Made by a program: the position numbers and the translations under genes
Notes under the pieces: generated by a model
Seen by the model: only the letters and a program-made list of their open reading frames with translations
The model's database searches: none
What the model was told of the DNA's origin: nothing
Origin: Acanthosepion lycidas
Taxonomy: Eukaryota; Mollusca; Cephalopoda; Sepiida; Sepiidae
Reading direction: 5' to 3'
NCBI GenBank assembly: GCA_963932145.1
Contig: OZ010586.1
Span: forward strand, 72,650,368-72,714,367
DNA length: 64,000 bases
Shown: positions 10,020-22,479 of the stretch, piece after piece
How the letters are laid out: each line of letters begins with the position of its first letter
Position numbering within the stretch: position 1 is the first letter of the stretch

Positions 10020-10235
10020 ATGCATCATGTAATAAGTTCAAATAACATTACAACTAATACTACTATTGTAAATAAAGAAAGAGAAATAAAATGAAAGAAA
10101 TACTAGTCAAAAATTGATAATAAAGGAAAAGGCATCAGGTAAGAAATTCAAATAACATTACAACTAATACTACTATTGTAAATAAAGAAAGAGAAATAAG
10201 ATGAAAGAAATACTAGTCAAAATTAATAGTAACGT
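10020..10235. repeat. 110-bp tandem duplication
   Basis: 'ttcaaataacattacaacta' begins at 10037 and again at 10147. The following roughly 75 bp, through 'gaaagaaatactagtcaaaa', are nearly identical, so the duplication is recent. Confidence 0.9.
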
Positions 10236-10249
10236 GAAAACTATACACT

Positions 10250-10715
10250 ATTTACATCGTGTGGACATTGTCATATTCACGACGTTTCGGCTGTTGTACA
10301 CTCCAACCTTCTTTAGCTGATACACGTTGGAATTTCGATCCGAACTCCTTATTTAATCCACGAGGGTAGATTGTTCTAGTTCCACGTTCCATGCCTCTTT
10401 TGGATATCTCAGTTTCAGTTAATTCCTTTCAGTAATTCAGCTCTCCATGTTTTGTTCCCTCGCTGTGGTCAGGTATTGAACTCACAACTCTTCGGGTCAA
10501 GTCACATTTTGGATTATTCAAACGCTTTTATCGATTGCGTCATGTGTCCTTAATCGCATGAAATTACAACAATCTACCCCCGACGACTAAATGAAGGGTT
10601 CAGTTCGAAATTCCATCGTATATCATATGAAGAAGGTCGAAGCTTACAACAGTCGAAACATTGTGAATATGCTAATAAAAAGGAGGGCAACAGTCCGAAC
10701 GATGTAAATAGTGTA
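10250..10715. mobile_element. Fold-back element with tRNA-like core, copy 1
   Basis: The left end ('atttacatcgtgtggacatt', 'cacgacgtttcggctgttgt') is the inverse of the right end ('caacagtcgaaacattgtg', 'aacagtccgaacgatgtaaa'). Between them lie 'ttgaactcacaactcttcgg', an inverse B-box-like block, and an inverse A-box region. This is the most diverged copy of a family also seen at 23440, 27945 and 34555. Confidence 0.75.
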
Positions 10716-11160
10716 AATAGCTACATCTAAGAAATATAGACTGATATTGACAAACCTTTAGTTAAACGATGTGGAGATTATTATTTTAAAAGAGTATTCT
10801 TTTTGAAATTTTATCAAGGATAACTTTATGACCAACATTTCAGTTGCCATTCGAATATTCATCTGTTGAAAGCATTTTTGAATCAAATAAAACCGAATCT
10901 ATTTCCAATGTTCAAAGGATTAATTTTGACCAGTTGGCTCAAAACCTAATTTGCACAATCAAGTGGCTCTCAACAAATTGTTCTCAGCTCTCTGGAAGCG
11001 CACATGTTTTTATAAGATATTGATCCATCGCAAGTGCGTTTAGTTTAACAAGGAGAACATATTTTCGATTTGTACGAAAAAAGTCTTTTTTTCTTTATTA
11101 CGAGTGAATATTGCAGTAACGATTTTTGAGAATAACATTGAATTTTTTTCCGGATACAAG
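10716..11160. other. No recognised feature
   Basis: AT-rich DNA with no recognised gene or repeat family. Confidence 0.35.
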
Positions 11161-11164
11161 TCTT

Positions 11165-11310
11165 ACTATTTAAGAGGTTGATTCATACCTTTTCCAAGGT
11201 TATTTGTATATAAGCGAATGTAACTAACCCGACTGGAATTTGAACTCGGTTCTAGAATTTCTTGTTCTGAGTATCTATCCTTTGCTCTAACTGCACATCC
11301 TCGAAAAGTC
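11165..11310 (-). mobile_element. SINE fragment (tRNA segment and part of tail)
   Basis: Inverse tail block 'gattcataccttttccaagg' and inverse tRNA-like block 'tggaatttgaactcgg' followed by a worn A-box region. No 5S head. Confidence 0.75.
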
Positions 11311-11339
11311 GTGAATCCTTCTCTTCAGTTCCACACAGG

Positions 11340-11500
11340 ATAAATTGAGCTGTCTAGCCTTGTGTGGCAGCTAGTTTAGGAGAAGGTCTACTCTGAAGTT
11401 AAAACCGTAGAGAAGGTAAAATGGAAACTTCCTAAGAAGTCATAGATAATAAATAAGCAGAAACTTTGAAAAGCCATGATCGTCTACAGCCATATGGTGC
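11340..11500 (+). mobile_element. Fragment of a repeat with 'GGAGAAGG-AA' core
   Basis: 'tgtggcagctagtttaggag', 'aaggtctactctga-' and 'gtagagaaggtaaaatggaa' parallel the block at 14030-14165 and the inverse block at 62262-62345. It abuts RTE-type LINE sequence here, as does the 62.3 kb copy. Confidence 0.5.
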
Positions 11501-11544
11501 ATAGCATATAAAACAACCGTAACTAAATGAACACTTTATCGAAA

Positions 11545-12195
11545 CTGTTTTCTTCTTCTTCTACGTATCGTGTCCCTTCGAGATATGAGCGATCATGACT
11601 CTCTACAATGTCCTGTCCTTTGTAGATCTTAGTAAAATTTGTCTTTTTGTTATCTCTCTTAATCCCTGTTATGTTAACTATTTACACAAGTTCGTTATGA
11701 ACGTTGCGCGCTGTTTTCCTCTGTTTCTCTTGCCTTCATTATGTCCTGTGAGTGTTCAATTTTCTAAGTCCTCTTTCCTCGTTACGTATCCTGGTAAGTA
11801 AAACTTTTTCTTCCTGATACTAAGTATAAGTGTCCTTTTTCCATTTTTAGTCCATGGCATTCTTAGCACCTTTCTGTGGAACCACTTTTCCATTGCTTCA
11901 AGACTCTTCTTCATCTGTGAGGAAATTTTCCAGCATTTACTGCCATACAGGAAAACCGATATTCCATAACATTTCAGTACTGTTTTCTTTGTTTCTAATA
12001 AAATTGTCATGTTTCTTAATATTTTGCTTAGCTTTTGGAAGGCATCTTTCGTGATCCCAATGCGCCTTCGGATTTCGGTGTTGTCTTTTCTGTTTTTGTA
12101 CTTGCTTGATTTTGGTATTTCCATTTTGTAATTCACGTGTCGAGATGTTGTCTTTGCTGACCACCATACACCCTGTCTTCTTACAATTGATGTTT
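11545..12195 (-). pseudogene. RTE-type LINE 3' portion
   Basis: On the minus strand, reading from 12195 leftward: 'TKIKQVQK', 'EIRRRIGITKDAFQKLSKIL', 'LLETKKTVLKCYGISVFLYG', 'SLEAMEKWFHRKVLRMPWTK', 'RKEDLEN'. These are in the order of the post-RT region of RTE/BovB polyproteins. The 3' end (left) reads inverse 'gaagggacacgatacgtaga' followed by GAA repeats. Frameshifts separate the blocks. Non-functional. Confidence 0.8.
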
Positions 12196-12229
12196 AGTCC
12201 TTTCTTCTCGCTTTACTTTACGTCCTGTG

Positions 12230-12745
12230 GGAGTTCCTGTCATTTCCTACTGTTATATAATCATTTCCTCTTCTATTATACGTCGCGTCGCGTCAGGACA
12301 AGGGCGATCATAGCTCTCAAAAATTTAATGTCCCTTGTGTTCTTTAATAGTTTTTATCCCTTTCCTAAGCCTGCCACCACTGTTCCGCAGTCCATTCACA
12401 CAAGCTCGTCAGATAGGTGGCTAGATGCCTTCCCCTACCTCTCTTACCTGTGAGGGTTACGTTTACCAGGCCCTCCTTCCTCATTACGTTTCTCAGAAAT
12501 TTCAGTTGTCTCTTTCTGATTCTGAGTATATGTGCTCTTTTTGTTGTAATTTTTTCATTGCTTACTAGTTCCGTCCATGAAATTCTCAGTATCCTTCTGT
12601 AGAACCACATTTCTGTTACCTGCAGTTTTGTCTTTATCTGGGGGGGGATTGTCCACTACGCACTGCCATATAAGATAATGGATAACGTGTAGCAATACGG
12701 CACTCTTTCCTTTGTTTCTAACGATTTTTTTTCTATTTCTCACCA
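12230..12745 (-). pseudogene. RTE-type LINE 3' portion, second copy
   Basis: Minus-strand blocks 'MWFYRRILRISWTELVSNE', 'HILRIRKRQLKFLRNVMRKE' and 'LATYLTSLCEWTAEQW' match the same family as the neighbouring 11545-12195 copy. Two adjacent same-strand copies suggest tandem insertion or a duplicated fragment. Frameshifted. Confidence 0.8.
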
Positions 12746-12759
12746 TTTTAAGACCTAAC

Positions 12760-13010
12760 GAAGTGCGAGAGAACTCTCGATAATTCGGCGACTATGTAAC
12801 TAAAATTGTACCTCAATAAAAACACCACGGAGAAGGCAACGGGAAACCACCCCCCACTCTCTATCCGCAAAATAATCATGCCGTTAAGTAACATAAATAT
12901 TTGAGATAACGGCGGCGTGAATTGAATAAAGTGTAGTGAAGATAAACTCTTCAGACCATAAGTGAAGACGAGCGACGACAGGTGTCACCAGACCGTCATC
13001 CAGCGATTGT
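12760..13010 (+). mobile_element. Repeat fragment with 'GGAGAAGGCAACGGGAAACC' core
   Basis: The motif 'ggagaaggcaacgggaaacc' at about 12831-12850 parallels 'gaaggcaacaggaagcca' at about 14103-14120. A loosely similar motif is widespread in RTE-associated SINEs of other animals, but homology is not established here. Confidence 0.4.
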
Positions 13011-13198
13011 TAACAAAATTAATATAAACCCTACTACCTTTACTTAACATTTCTCATTGTTGATTTGTACTCCCTTTGCTGTTAATTTTACATCAATATC
13101 TTTCAGAAGTCATCCTAAAATATTATATAGACCTCATCTAGAACAGAAAAAAGGAGATGCATTCACTTTTATTACATCGAACTAATATATCTCTCCCC

Positions 13199-14029
<831 letters not shown>

Positions 14030-14165
14030 GCTTAGGTTGGGCTCTATAGCTTTGAGTGGTAACCAGTTTAGTAGAAAGATTACTTTGAATTCTATACCAT
14101 AATGAAGGCAACAGGAAGCCACTTCATAATCTCTCCCATGATGGCATGGTAATTCATAGATAATA
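14030..14165 (+). mobile_element. Repeat fragment with 'GAAGGCAACAGGAAGCCAC' core
   Basis: 'gagtggtaaccagtttagta', 'gattactttgaattctatac' and 'gaaggcaacaggaagccac'. The inverse of the first two blocks is seen at 62262-62345. Confidence 0.5.
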
Positions 14166-14183
14166 AAGATTATCAAATCGAAC

Positions 14184-15050
<867 letters not shown>

Positions 15051-15094
<44 letters not shown>

Positions 15095-15195
15095 GTTTCC
15101 TTTGATTTCTGTGGTGTGCACATTTTCTTTCGAGTCCCAAGTAGAGACCTAAGAAATGGTTTCGTGACATTTTCCATTGATAGTTAGCGTGATAG
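15051..15195 (-). mobile_element. (ATT)n with adjoining LINE/SINE 3'-end unit
   Basis: (ATT)n at 15052-15093 followed by 'cctttgatttctgtggtgtg' and 'gagacctaagaaatggtttc', then 'gtgacattttccattga'. The same unit recurs twice at 19445-19740, each time beside an ATT or GTT tract, so it is probably a retrotransposon 3' end with an (AAT)n tail on the minus strand. Confidence 0.65.
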
Positions 15196-15420
15196 ACAAT
15201 TGAAAAAACAGGAAATAACAAATTTTGCATCCAATATTACATTCGTATTGTTTAAAATATTTTCATATAATATGCCCTTTTAAAAAAAAGAAAGGTAACA
15301 TTAATTCAGCCATTAGTGTTAATTTAATTACTTTTCATCTTTCAATATTGAAGTGATTTTTTATTTCAGCCTTTGTTACGTACGTACAAATATTTGATAG
15401 TTATTATCAAGGTGAACTGC

Positions 15421-15439
15421 CTATTATTATTATTATTAT

Positions 15440-15470
<31 letters not shown>

Positions 15471-18400
15471 TGTGTATTTTTTGTTTCCTGCTTTGTATCC
15501 TGTAGAACCGAGTCCAAAGTATGGTCCTTAGACCCTATAGAAGAACTGTTATTTAATTGATAGCACTTTTCTTAGTATATGGGATGTTCTTATTAGGGTG
15601 ATCTTCTGGGCAGTTTGTATGTTGATGTTACCTGGTACACTGTTAGTAAAATTACCCATTCCTTTTCTCACGAGGCCCAGAACACTCCGAATACTATTGG
15701 TACAATCTCAGTCTTCATTCCCCACAACCTGTTAATCTCGATATCCAGGTCCTTGTATTTGAACAATTTCTCGATGATTTTTATGGAGGTGTTTCTCTCA
15801 AGTGGTAATGCTATGTCAATAAGCATATACTTCCAGAATTTATTGTCTTTAATAATAATATCAGGTCCTTTGGCTTTTATTCCCCTGTCAGTTTGAATTG
15901 GCATATTCCAGAGGATAGTTACATCGTTATTTTGGGTAACTGTGTCTCGTTGGTGCTTATACCATCTCTCAGTGGTTTCGATTTTGTGCTTCTTGCATAT
16001 CTTCCAGTGCACATCTGTCGCTACCTTGTTATGTCTATGGGTATATTCATTTTTTGCTAGTTCCGGACATCCTGAGATAATATTGTCGACAGTTTCATCA
16101 TATTTTCCACAGATCTTGCATTTCGAGTTAGTTCTATCCTTGATAGTGACAGGATCTGGTTGCGGGGATTTGGTCCTGAGCTGTAATAATTAGACCTTTT
16201 GTCTGAGCTTTCAACCCAGTGCTCCTCAGCCTCTGATGTGTCTTCTGTTGGTCCACATTTGCTTCTTTTTTAGGTATTTGTCATGCACCTGCTTCTCATC
16301 CCAGCTTATTGTAATTTCATTTGGCCAAGTTATTTTGCATTCTGTTTTACTCGTTTGGCGTCGATGGTATTCGCTTCGTTTTCTGTTGGTGGGATTTCAG
16401 GTATATTAAGCTGTTTCTTGAAGAATGCAGCTTCTTTTTTGATGGGGTGGATTTAGTGTTTTACTATTTGTAGGAGAGGGTCATTGTTTTTTTGTGAGAT
16501 AGGCTTCCAATCCGATTATTGTAGATTTTAGAGTTAGTTCCAGTTGGATTAAACCTCAAGCTCTTTCTACATAGAGCCTATCAACATCTGATTTCGGGTG
16601 GCGCATCCTCATTTGGGTAAATATTCTTCTGGACTTGGCGTCTAATCTTTTAATGTCATTCAACTTACATTTAATAATGTTGAAGTTGTATGTTACTATT
16701 GGTATAGATCAGGTATTGATAACCTTCATTTTATTGTCCTTGTTATATTCGATTTCTAGTATCAAACGCACTCTCCTATCTTTGCGGGTCTTTTTCTTCA
16801 TAATTGAATGTTGTATTTCCTCCCTTTCATTAATTTCTAAGTATTTGTATATACCATCTTCGTTTAGTCCCTTAATGTTGTTGTTGATAACAACGTCTAA
16901 ATCTGTAGTTTTCGTTAGTTTACCGCCATTGAAGGTGGCTTTGGCACATTTGTCGATTCCGAATGTCATACTAATGTCTTCACTGAATTTTTTGACAATG
17001 GTGAGTAGGTTTTGCTGTTGGTTGTCAATCATTGGCAAACGTTTTAAGAATATCAATATAGTGTAGGTGATTCAGTTTGTCATTCTGTGACTTGAATCCG
17101 TAGCTACTGTTATTCAGTAGGCAGCTGAGTAGCGCTAATTCAAGGCAGAAGAGTAATGATATTTAGCTACCCCCCACGAAGGTTACATGTAGTACAAGGC
17201 AGGGTTTAATGTGGGATCTCCGAGCCCGTAGGCTCGGCCAAAAATATTCCCTCTTTGAACCCGCATAAACGGATTCAGGGACAGTCAAGCACCCCGAACG
17301 AGACTCTGCCCTTCGGCGGAGCCTCGTCCCGGTTCCTCTCCGCCCGAAGGCAGAGAGTTAGACTGTTAGCCAAGTTAGCCAAGAGTAGTTATGACAATGA
17401 ATCTCTTTGGAAGACACCGCTGTTGATGTTGATTGATCTCAATGTTAATGACCCGTTTGTATAATTTCGGTTTAATGTAGTCTTCCAGTTTTTCATACTC
17501 TCTGTTATGAATTGGACCGTTATGGGACAGTCTGTACATTTTGAGGCTCTTCCCTATCCATGATTGTGGTACACTGTCGAACGCCTTTCTGTAGTTGATC
17601 TATACTATAGATAACTTTCTTTTCCTTATTTCCTTGTTTTATCGATAGTTAGTTGGTCATTGAACCCGTAACTTCTCTTTTACATTCATTTTGTTCTGGT
17701 GGGAGTAAATTGTTTTTCTCAAGGAAGTTGTATGTCCACTCGAATATGATAAAAGTAAGGATCTTGTATATTGTTGGTAGGCAGGTGATGGGCCTATAGT
17801 TCTTTGTGTTCTGCGTCTCTTCTGTTTTTGAGAGTAGGTATGTTACTCCCCATGTGCGTCATTTGGGGCATTTTTCTGGGTTTATGAATATATCATTGTA
17901 TGCCCATGCGAGGTCTTGGTGGGTTCTAGATAATTTTTTATCTAAATGGCTATTCCTCTGGTCTATTCCTGGTGCTCTCCAGTTTTTGGCTTTGCAGATG
18001 GTAGTGGCTGTTTCAGCAATATTGATATCCGTCCATTTTCGACACTCTATATGTGTGTTTTGTTCCTGTTGCTGCTTGATGCATGTAACTCTTTGATTGT
18101 GTATTTTGCAGTTTCCCTCATCTTAAACCAGAAGTCATCGGCTTCCTGGGTTATTAGGTGGGTCATTTATCTCTATTTTATATTTTCCAAATTCTCAATA
18201 TAGTTTCTTGGCATCTTCTTTGAAGATCTTGTTTTGCCAGAATAATCTGTTTCTTTTTCATAATGCCTGATTCCCTGTGTCTTCGCTTGAATTTGCTGTT
18301 TCAGCTTCTCTTTAATTTTTAGTACGTCAGTCTTATTCTTTAAGTCAAGGCTCTTTTCAGTTGTCTCCCTTTTTTTCTTTCATTCTGGAGCTCTTTTATA

Positions 18401-18950
18401 ATTCACTTAGAAGTGACAATTGTGCTCATAGTTTATTTATTTCGCTTTCTTTCCGGACTGGCATATTTTTTCTTTTACGGTTTGTTTTTATTTTTTCACC
18501 TATTGTTTCTATGATCTATAAGATGATTGATTTCTGTCAGGTTCATCAGGCTTTCCATTTCATCCCTTATTTTTCTAATTTCTTGTTTAGTGATGTTGAT
18601 GATTTGCTTCACTTGACGGTTCTTTCTTACTTTTGGAATTGTCGAACTTTCCTCAAAAAATATTTACATTCTCCCATTTATGTTGGATGTTTTTTGTCAT
18701 CCCTGTTTCTCTCCCATATTCGTCATTATTTTCCTCTATTTGCTTGTGTACCTCAGAGGGGGATTATCACAACAGGTTTCTATTTGTTCCTCTGCATGTG
18801 TCTCCTCTAGATCGCTGGCAATTAGCTCCTCGATGTTAACATTTAATCTATTTTTGTTTTTTTTCTCGGATACTTTAGAGTTCTGTGTCAGGTATTCTTT
18901 TTTTTTCCTGTTGGTGTCACAGCTGACACTGGTTAGTTTGTTGGTATCAA
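15421..18950 (-). pseudogene. Long decayed LINE with restriction-like endonuclease (R2/R4/NeSL-like)
   Basis: Read leftward on the minus strand: an RT start at about 17960-17580 ('NTKNYRPITCLPTIYKIL', 'NYRKAFDSVPQSWIGKSLKM'), then 'GVFQRDSLS' near 17400, an insertion, 'LLFCLELALLSCLLNNSSYG' (about 17100-17155), a decayed catalytic block 'HLHYIDILKRL' where Y-DDL-L is expected (about 17040-17070), 'CAKATFNGGKL', and a thumb region. Next comes a zinc-binding 'CKICGKYDETVDNIISGCPE' with downstream histidines (about 16070-16130), and finally an endonuclease-like 'ILWNMPIQTDRGIKAKGPDI' with 'YMLIDIALPLERN' (about 15760-15960). Downstream of the RT, CCHC plus PD-(D/E)XK order is typical of RLE-class LINEs. 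The 3' side ends in (AGT)n/(ATT)n. Many stops; lost YxDD aspartate; non-functional. The precise clade is inferred. Confidence 0.8.
17149..17392. mobile_element. GC-rich insertion splitting the LINE RT domain
   Basis: About 220 bp, clearly more GC-rich than its surroundings, lying between 'GVFQRDSLS' and 'LLFCLELA' of the RT. Flanks suggest an imperfect target duplication ('aagagtaatga' at 17149, 'aagagtagttatga' at 17381). It contains a perfect 7-bp hairpin 'ccgagcccgtaggctcgg' and a larger imperfect inverted block around 'gcccttcggcgg' and 'ccgcccgaaggc', plus the direct repeat 'gttagccaagttagcc'. No coding; class unknown. Confidence 0.6.
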
Positions 18951-19152
18951 TATTTACTCTGTTTGAGGGGTGTTTTTCTCGCCAGATATTATAGGCGGCT
19001 TTGGTCGTTGTTGTAAAATGCTATAATTACTTCAATATACTCTTCTCTAGACCATTTATTTATTGTTGTTTGTATAAGATTTTCTTTTAACGAATATAGA
19101 GTGCCTCTTTAAGAATTGCCCTCAGTGTAGTTTTCCTCTAGTTCTCATTGTA

Positions 19153-19253
19153 TTAGGTTGGTGCAAAAATAATGACGTAATAATGTCGTTTTTTTTACGT
19201 ATTTTTAACGTCAAAAACGACATTATTACGTCATTATTTTTGCACCAACCTAA
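19153..19253. mobile_element. Mariner MITE with Hsmar1/MADE1-like ends, copy 1
   Basis: Starts 'ttaggttggtgcaaaaataa' and ends with its inverse, flanked by TA on both sides. The inner arms 'tgacgtaataatgtcgtttt' are also inverted, so the whole 101 bp is a near-perfect palindrome. Confidence 0.9.
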
Positions 19254-19461
19254 TATGAACTTTGTTCCAGTTGCAAGACTTTTCGATTCCACTGTGGTTC
19301 CTCACTGGGGATCGCGAAACTTGTTGCCCCGTGTGACAACCTATGCGGTTTAGCAATATTTTTCCTTTTGTCAGCCTTATAGTTAGTTCGTGTGTACCCA
19401 TAAGTTTTTGGGTTAGGCGCCAGAGCGTATCCATGTTCAGGGAGCTAGGTTTCCTCCTGCT

Positions 19462-19513
<52 letters not shown>

Positions 19514-19760
19514 CTTTGATTTCTGTTGTATACATATTTCCTTCCGGGTTTCAACTAGAGGCCTAAGCTCTGAAATGGCTTCGTGACATTGATGTCCTCC
19601 TGTGCCACATTTATTATTATTATTGTTGTTATTGTTGTTATTGTTGTTTTATTTCCTTCGGTTTCTGGTGTGTAATCATATCTTTCTGGGTTCCGACCAA
19701 AGACATAAGGTTAGAAATGGCATCATGACATTTTCCATTGAGCAGTTTTGAAAAAAGAAT
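19254..19760 (-). mobile_element. Retroelement 3' region with two (ATT)/(GTT)-linked end units
   Basis: A minus-strand segment at 19256-19465 reads 'PSSLNMDTLWRLTQKLMGTH' and 'RLTKGKILLNRIGCHTG', suggesting a retroelement reading frame of unknown family. Next come (ATT)n at about 19467-19512 and two copies of the 'cctttgatttctg' end unit (19513-19600 and 19650-19740), the second beside an (ATT)/(GTT) tract. Confidence 0.5.
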
Positions 19761-21130
19761 TGCACATATTTTACATAGACAAAGCCCTTCGTGTGGTGTG
19801 TGCTATACATGTGAGTACAATTTTTTGTTTCTCCCCAAGGCATAGGCTTCCAGGGATTCCTTCAGTGTGTCTATTGGAAGCTTTTCCAATCAATCCAAGG
19901 TATTTTAATCTTTTTTTTTTATGCCATTTTAACGGAATTCCGAGTTTCATGAAGTTCTTACAGACGAAAATTTCAAAAGAAACCCATTAGAGTATGAGGC
20001 ATACTTAGATGACAAGTTCATTCTCAATGTCATTCTCAATTTTTGAAGAAGCGGTGTGTCAACTTCGAAAACGGGGATTTTGAACTTTAAAATGCACTAC
20101 GGTCTGGGAGGCTTTCAATGGTGCCATGTTGCAGAAGGTCATGATCTCATTTCGACAAATCAATGAATCTCAGTCAAAATGACTTGTTGAGACATCAGAG
20201 ACATCCATCGAAGACACTGGCTTCTTAATTCCTATAAAAACGCTTTCTGTGCCAAAATGTTTGAATACCGGCTAGAAACGATATCAAGTTGCCATTTCCA
20301 AATTAGTTTTCCTGCATTTGCAGCGTTATTCTGATCATTTTATGGGACGACTTGTCACCGTGAAGGGTTAAATTATAATGATCTGGAGACTAAATACTGG
20401 CTTTCTGGTATTGCATGAGTAAAGAAATTCAAGACCCAAAAGCTAGCAGGTATGGTCGTAGCCATGTTTTAGATTAGTATAAGGAAGATATTGTGATGGT
20501 TGATTGAGGGGCATTTGAAAACACAAATATAATAACCTCATCCACTTGTAAAAAAGGATTAAAAATAATGCAAGCCCTAATAATAAAAAAAGAAAAAGCC
20601 AACTCTTAAAAATATTAACTACGAACAAGGCCACAGTGAGCTAACCGTATTCGGAAAATAAAGCACCTCTATAACACACTAAAAGCATACAGATAACATA
20701 CACACTCGTTTAAAATGAAAAATAAAATAATCCTTGATAATGGCTAAAAAAGCGCTCGGAACTATAGAGCATTTGGATAGTTTTTAAACACTCTGTGTCC
20801 AAAAAGAAAGCTCTTGTGCTAAAGAAAGAAAAATTAAATAAAAAGCATAACCGTAGTACCTTGTTTGTTGTTTTTAATGAAACATGCATAAATGAAGGAT
20901 TGCTGCCTAAATACACAATATATGTGTGTGTGTGCGTGTATGTGTCTGTGTCTGTGTGTGAGTGTGTGTTCGAAGATAATGAGATAAAGTGGAAAATTTT
21001 ATTCACGATGCGTTTCACCAGGGAAGCGTAGGCTCTGTTTGTTGTCTTCTGCGAAACGCGTAAATAAAATTGTCCACTTTGTATAATTTTCTTCACTTTG
21101 TTTCGGATACTATTATACATCCTAACAACA
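19761..21130. other. No recognised feature apart from a GT-rich tract
   Basis: A short GT-rich tract lies at 20921-20970. Two inverse-related blocks near 20985-21030 and 21036-21075 contain 'cgcgtaaataaaattgtcca' and its partial complement. No gene recognised. Confidence 0.35.
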
Positions 21131-21139
21131 CACGCACAT

Positions 21140-21760
21140 ATATATTACTTTAAACGTTATTATACTGGATAGTCGTATTTGAAATAGATGCGCCATTTTA
21201 TTTTTAAATCGAGAAATTTTAATAAAGAAAATGTGTTCTCCGACAGGGATCGAACCCCCGCATGCCCCTTTTTAGGGGAAAAAAACACCGTTTGATGCGG
21301 TATACTTTACCACACCACCACGAAGAACGTTACAGTTAAGCATGTTTCTACTTTTCTCTTTTCAAGGAAACAACATCCTCTTCATTCAAAATATATTTCC
21401 TTGAAAGTCCATATCAGTTCAGTTTCGTATCCGAAACATAAACAATTAATGAATTTATTTTTAATCCTACATTTTTTTTACTTAAAACTTTATTATAGTG
21501 GACACTCATGTTTGAAATAGACGCCCCAAACACGTGTATAAAAATTTTCAAACAAGAGTATAAAAAAACAGTTTTTTTTATATATATATTAAAACTGTTT
21601 TCTTGCGTCAAACGTTGTTATAGTGGACAGTCATATTTGAAATAGAAACCTCAGTCAGGCGCCTGTTTCAAAAACGAGTATAAAAATTTTCAAACATATT
21701 TTAAACATGAGTATTAAAAACAGTTTTTTTTTATATTAATATCGTTAACGCTTTTAAAAT
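21140..21760 (-). repeat. Three linked copies of a 'TATAGTGGACAGTC' repeat
   Basis: 'tattatactggatagtcgta' (21157), 'attatagtggacactcatgt' (21492) and 'gttatagtggacagtcatat' (21617) each continue with 'ttgaaatag'. The last two also share 'gtataaaaattttcaaac'. A fourth copy is at about 27092-27120. The first copy is linked to the tRNA-like segment below, as is the fourth, loosely. Confidence 0.65.
21235..21322 (-). tRNA. tRNA-like sequence (pseudogene or SINE head), UCA at anticodon position
   Basis: On the minus strand, 'gttcttc' can pair with 'ggagaac' as a 7-bp acceptor stem (one G-T). 'taccg' and 'cggtg' bracket a 7-base loop 'catcaaa'. A long variable arm 'cccctaaaaagggg' follows, then a T-arm 'ggggttcgatccc'. 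The usual U33 is A and the D-stem is weak, so a working tRNA is unlikely. The long variable arm recalls Ser/Leu/Sec types. A related worn segment lies near 27183-27225, favouring a dispersed SINE-like origin. Confidence 0.5.
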
Positions 21761-21769
21761 TAAAACCAC

Positions 21770-21842
21770 ACACACACAGTTTTGTCTTTCATTTTGACCT
21801 GAAGATGCCTGCTTATCTTCAGGTCAAAAAGATTTTCCACTT

Positions 21843-21894
<52 letters not shown>

Positions 21895-21907
21895 CTGACG
21901 AAGTGGA

Positions 21908-22004
<97 letters not shown>

Positions 22005-22190
22005 GAGAGAGATGGAAGGTTATAATTGTTCCAACGAAGGGAAAAAGGTATATTTTTTAAAAAAAGAGAGAAACCGCAAACGTTTTTGGTTATATGTGGA
22101 TTTTTTTAGTGTATATATTATATTTTATTCGTCATATTTTTGCTACCCGTGTTTCCGGACTCGTGAACTTCTTCAGGCAAATTAAAGGAA
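21770..22190. mobile_element. Penelope-like terminal sequences with compound microsatellites
   Basis: 'cctgaagatgcctgcttatc' followed by its inverse 'atcttcaggtcaaaa' near 21798-21828. The 9-base arms 'ttccacttc' and 'gaagtggaa' flank (AT)n at 21847-21895. Then (CA)n 21909-21938, (TA)n 21938-21972 and (GA)n 21972-22012. An inverse 'tgcctgaagaag' is at about 22170-22183. Similar 'ctgaaga' ends occur beside the GIY-YIG remnant at 38.1 kb. Classification is tentative. Confidence 0.4.
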
Positions 22191-22282
22191 TCAATTTTTA
22201 AAGGAATAAAATTTCCTTATATTCTTTTATTGTTTCATTGTTCATTTTCTGTATTTCTAGTGAGACGTGATCTCGATTTTTC

Positions 22283-22284
<2 letters not shown>

Positions 22285-22340
<56 letters not shown>
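22285..22340. repeat. (TA)n tract
   Basis: Uninterrupted TA alternation of about 55 bp, directly abutting a SINE fragment. Confidence 0.95.
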
Positions 22341-22344
<4 letters not shown>

Positions 22345-22347
<3 letters not shown>

Positions 22348-22470
22348 ACAATTCCGAGTCACTATCCCTGATATTGCCAAATTGTCATTCATCTAGGTAA
22401 TGATCAATCACGACGATGCTTAACTTCGGTGATTACACGGGAACAGGTGTTTCTCCGCGATGTGGCTGTG
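22345..22470 (-). mobile_element. SINE fragment, 5S head only
   Basis: Inverse 5S-like sequence: 'attcatctaggtaatgatca', 'gatgcttaacttcggtgatt' and 'gtggctgtgaacc'. The tRNA segment and tail are absent. Confidence 0.7.
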
Positions 22471-22479
22471 AACCGTGAG

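Noticed and set aside
17255-17464. 69-residue plus-strand frame over the GC-rich insertion
   Set aside because: It crosses the junction between the insertion and antisense LINE sequence, so it cannot be a conserved gene.
19153-19253. Human contamination, because the MITE ends resemble MADE1
   Set aside because: Several copies with different interiors are embedded in the same repeat landscape as the rest of the window, and the inner sequence differs from MADE1.
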